In this document: piece after piece, positions 61,956 to 64,000 of the stretch
Layout of the letters: each line of letters opens with the position of its first letter
Position numbering within the stretch: the stretch's first letter is position 1
From: Lachnoclostridium sp. An169
GTDB taxonomy: Bacteria > Bacillota > Clostridia > Lachnospirales > Lachnospiraceae
Assembly (NCBI RefSeq): GCF_002160525.1
Contig: NZ_NFKT01000006.1
Span: forward strand, 1-64,000
Direction: 5' to 3'
DNA: 64,000 nt
Notes under the pieces: generated by a model
Told to the model about the DNA's origin: nothing
Databases searched by the model: none
Seen by the model: the letters and a program-made list of their open reading frames with translations, nothing else
Translations under genes and position numbers: made by a program

Positions 61956-64000
61956 ATGAAAACTTACTATCAGTTGTCCGCTGAGGAGACGATGAAAGAG
62001 ATCAACGGTTCCACGGAACCGCTCACGGACGAACAGGTCAGGGAACATCAGGAAAAATATGGTCCCAATGAGCTCGTGGAGGGAAAGAAGAAGACAACAC
62101 TTCAGATTTTCCTTGAGCAGTATAAGGATTTCCTTGTGATCATCCTTATTATCGCCGCTATTGTCTCCGGAATTCTCGGAGATGCGGAGAGTGCAATTGT
62201 TATTCTTATCGTTATCACGATGAATGCGATTCTCGGAACCGTTCAGACGGTCAAGGCAGAACAGTCTCTGGCAAGCCTGAAGAAGCTCTCCGGACCGGAG
62301 GCAAAGGTGTTAAGAGGCGGTTCTGTTGTGCAGATTCCTTCTTCCGAGGTGACGGTAGGAGATGTGGTCATGCTGGATGCGGGAGACTATATCCCGGCGG
62401 ACGGACGTATCATCGAATGTTCAAGCATGAAGGTCGATGAGAGTGCGCTGACAGGTGAAAGTCTCGGCGTAGAAAAGACAACGGATACGATTGAGGGCGA
62501 AGTGGCGCTTGGAGACCGTATCAATATGGCATACTCCGGAAGTTTCGTTACATACGGAAGAGGATCTTTCGTAGTAACAGGCATCGGTATGGACACAGAG
62601 GTCGGGAAGATTGCAAGTCTTCTGAAAACGACTTCCGAGAAGAGGACACCGCTTCAGATCAATCTGGATCAGTTCGGTCAGAAGCTTTCCATCCTGATCC
62701 TCATCTTCTGCGGAATTCTCTTTGGCGTCAGCATTTTCCGTGGAGACAATATCGGAGATGCGTTCCTTTTCGCAGTGGCACTGGCTGTTGCTGCCATCCC
62801 GGAAGCTTTAAGTTCCATCGTTACCATCGTTCTCTCCTTCGGAACCCAGAAGATGGCGCGGGAACATGCGATCATCCGGAAGCTGCAGGCAGTGGAAGGC
62901 CTTGGAAGTGTGTCGGTTATCTGTTCGGACAAAACAGGTACGCTGACCCAGAACAAGATGACAGTGGAAGACTACTATGTGGATGAGAGGTCCATCCGCG
63001 CAGATGATATCGACCTGGACGATGCGTCCCAGGCGAGACTGCTGATCAGCAGTATGCTCTGCAACGACTCCACCAATGAGGACGGAGTGGAGATCGGCGA
63101 TCCGACAGAGACAGCACTGATCAACCTGGGTGTGAAGTTGGGACTTAAGACATCTGACGTCCGGGCAAAATACCCGAGGGAGAGCGACAATCCCTTTGAC
63201 AGCGACAGAAAGCTGATGTCAACAAAGCATACAATGGAAGAGATCCCGACCATGATTGTAAAAGGGGCCGTGGATGTGCTTCTCGACAGAATGAACAAGA
63301 TCTGTATCCGGGGAGAGGTACGTCCCATGACGGATCAGGACAGACGCAACATCGAGGAACAGAACCAGAAATACTCACGGGAAGGACTGCGTGTTCTTGC
63401 CTTTGCATTCAAGGAAGTATCCGACGAACTGGAGCTTTCGGTGGAAGATGAGTATGACCTGATCTTCCTGGGTCTCATCGCCATGATGGATCCGCCGCGT
63501 CTGGAATCCCAGGCTGCAGTTGCGGAATGTAAGAGAGCGGGTATCCGCCCGATTATGATCACCGGAGACCACAAGGTTACGGCTGCGGCGATCGCCAAGA
63601 GAATCGGAATCCTGAACGATGAATCCGAGGCCTGTGAAGGTTCTGTCATCGACAATATGTCGGACGAAGAACTGAAGGACTTCGTGGAAGGCATTTCCGT
63701 ATACGCCAGGGTTTCACCGGAACATAAGATCCGTATCGTGCGCGCATGGCAGGACAAAGGCAATATCGTTGCAATGACAGGAGACGGAGTCAACGACGCT
63801 CCGGCCCTGAAACAGGCTGACATCGGCGTGGCTATGGGCATTACGGGAAGCGAAGTATCAAAAGATGCGGCTTCCATGGTCTTGACAGACGATAATTTTG
63901 CGACTATTGTAAAAGCAGTGGAGAACGGAAGAAACGTATACCGGAACATCAAGAATTCCATCCAGTTCCTGCTCTCAGGAAACTTCGGTGCGATCCTTGC
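61956..64000 (+). CDS. P-type cation-transporting ATPase, PMCA-like (partial)
   Basis: The first 681 codons of a P2-type ATPase; the 3' end is outside the window. It has an N-terminal cation-ATPase domain, actuator TGES (DESALTGESLG), M4 motif AAIPEALSSIVTIVL, phosphorylation site CSDKTGTLT, FDSDRKLMS (nucleotide domain), MITGDHKVTAAAIA and the hinge TGDGVNDAPAL. The M4 site reads PEAL rather than the PEGL of calcium pumps. With the Mn2+ riboswitch upstream, I infer manganese export, though calcium transport is the usual database label. The start follows AAAGGAGGATAAAC. Confidence 0.93.
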   Translation, partial: MKTYYQLSAEETMKEINGSTEPLTDEQVREHQEKYGPNELVEGKKKTTLQIFLEQYKDFLVIILIIAAIVSGILGDAESAIVILIVITMNAILGTVQTVKAEQSLASLKKLSGPEAKVLRGGSVVQIPSSEVTVGDVVMLDAGDYIPADGRIIECSSMKVDESALTGESLGVEKTTDTIEGEVALGDRINMAYSGSFVTYGRGSFVVTGIGMDTEVGKIASLLKTTSEKRTPLQINLDQFGQKLSILILIFCGILFGVSIFRGDNIGDAFLFAVALAVAAIPEALSSIVTIVLSFGTQKMAREHAIIRKLQAVEGLGSVSVICSDKTGTLTQNKMTVEDYYVDERSIRADDIDLDDASQARLLISSMLCNDSTNEDGVEIGDPTETALINLGVKLGLKTSDVRAKYPRESDNPFDSDRKLMSTKHTMEEIPTMIVKGAVDVLLDRMNKICIRGEVRPMTDQDRRNIEEQNQKYSREGLRVLAFAFKEVSDELELSVEDEYDLIFLGLIAMMDPPRLESQAAVAECKRAGIRPIMITGDHKVTAAAIAKRIGILNDESEACEGSVIDNMSDEELKDFVEGISVYARVSPEHKIRIVRAWQDKGNIVAMTGDGVNDAPALKQADIGVAMGITGSEVSKDAASMVLTDDNFATIVKAVENGRNVYRNIKNSIQFLLSGNFGAIL

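Overview
The window looks like a chromosomal segment of a spore-forming Clostridia, most likely a Lachnospiraceae gut anaerobe of medium GC. The signs are a complete spoIIIA operon, gpr-spoIIP, the argR-recN-spoIVB-spo0A block, a monomeric [FeFe] hydrogenase, a cobalamin-dependent methionine synthase whose activation domain is a separate protein, and strong AGGAGG ribosome sites. Genus cannot be fixed from what I can see. Gene density is high, almost everything lies on the + strand, and only rpsT and sstT are clearly on the - strand. I see no tRNA, rRNA, CRISPR array or prophage.

Layout. 1-340: right end of an IS200/IS605-type element (tnpB tail plus omegaRNA-like end), a terminator, and a promoter overlapped by a BlaI/MecI/CopY-type operator. 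341-7547: a lipoprotein, an ABC-F ATPase, ilvN, ilvC, a MATE transporter and an orotate-PRTase-like protein. 7612-10375: rpsT on the - strand, then gpr and spoIIP. 10389-10554: copy A of a structured palindromic repeat. 10638-14810: a ParE/ParC-like type IIA topoisomerase pair. 14970-23520: the translation operon rimP-nusA-rnpM-ylxQ-infB-rbfA-nrnA-truB-ribF. 23658-26241: rpsO and pnp, each with a structured leader. 26498-29287: rarA and a VanZ-domain protein. 29340-30566: sstT on the - strand, with repeat copy B (30653-30856) behind it. 30920-35845: spoIIIAA to spoIIIAH. 36064-38666: a cysteine-synthase-like enzyme and prfC. 38738-47771: Asp23 protein, nusB, xseA, xseB, ispA, dxs, tlyA, nadK, argR, recN. 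47888-49900: spoIVB, spo0A. 50028-51476: glgA. 51516-57065: metF, the MetH activation protein, metH and a hydrogenase. 57147-61680: alaS, rpsU, gdhA. 61791-64000: a yybP-ykoY (Mn2+) riboswitch and the start of a P-type cation ATPase that runs off the window.

How it fits together. Three blocks serve sporulation and carry matching signals: sigma-E-like promoters before spoIIP and spoIIIAA, and two 0A boxes before spo0A. The translation and RNA genes are rich in leader structures that suggest autoregulation (rpsO, pnp, the rimP-nusA leader). Nitrogen and amino-acid genes (ilvN, gdhA) have promoter-proximal alternative hairpins. The metF/MetH pathway is a compact one-carbon module that ends in a hydrogenase gene.

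Most unusual: two copies, 20 kb apart, of a roughly 165-200 bp palindromic element. Base changes between the copies preserve pairing in several stems and a GAAA-tetraloop hairpin. Both copies lie just upstream of a promoter, in the same orientation relative to the downstream gene.
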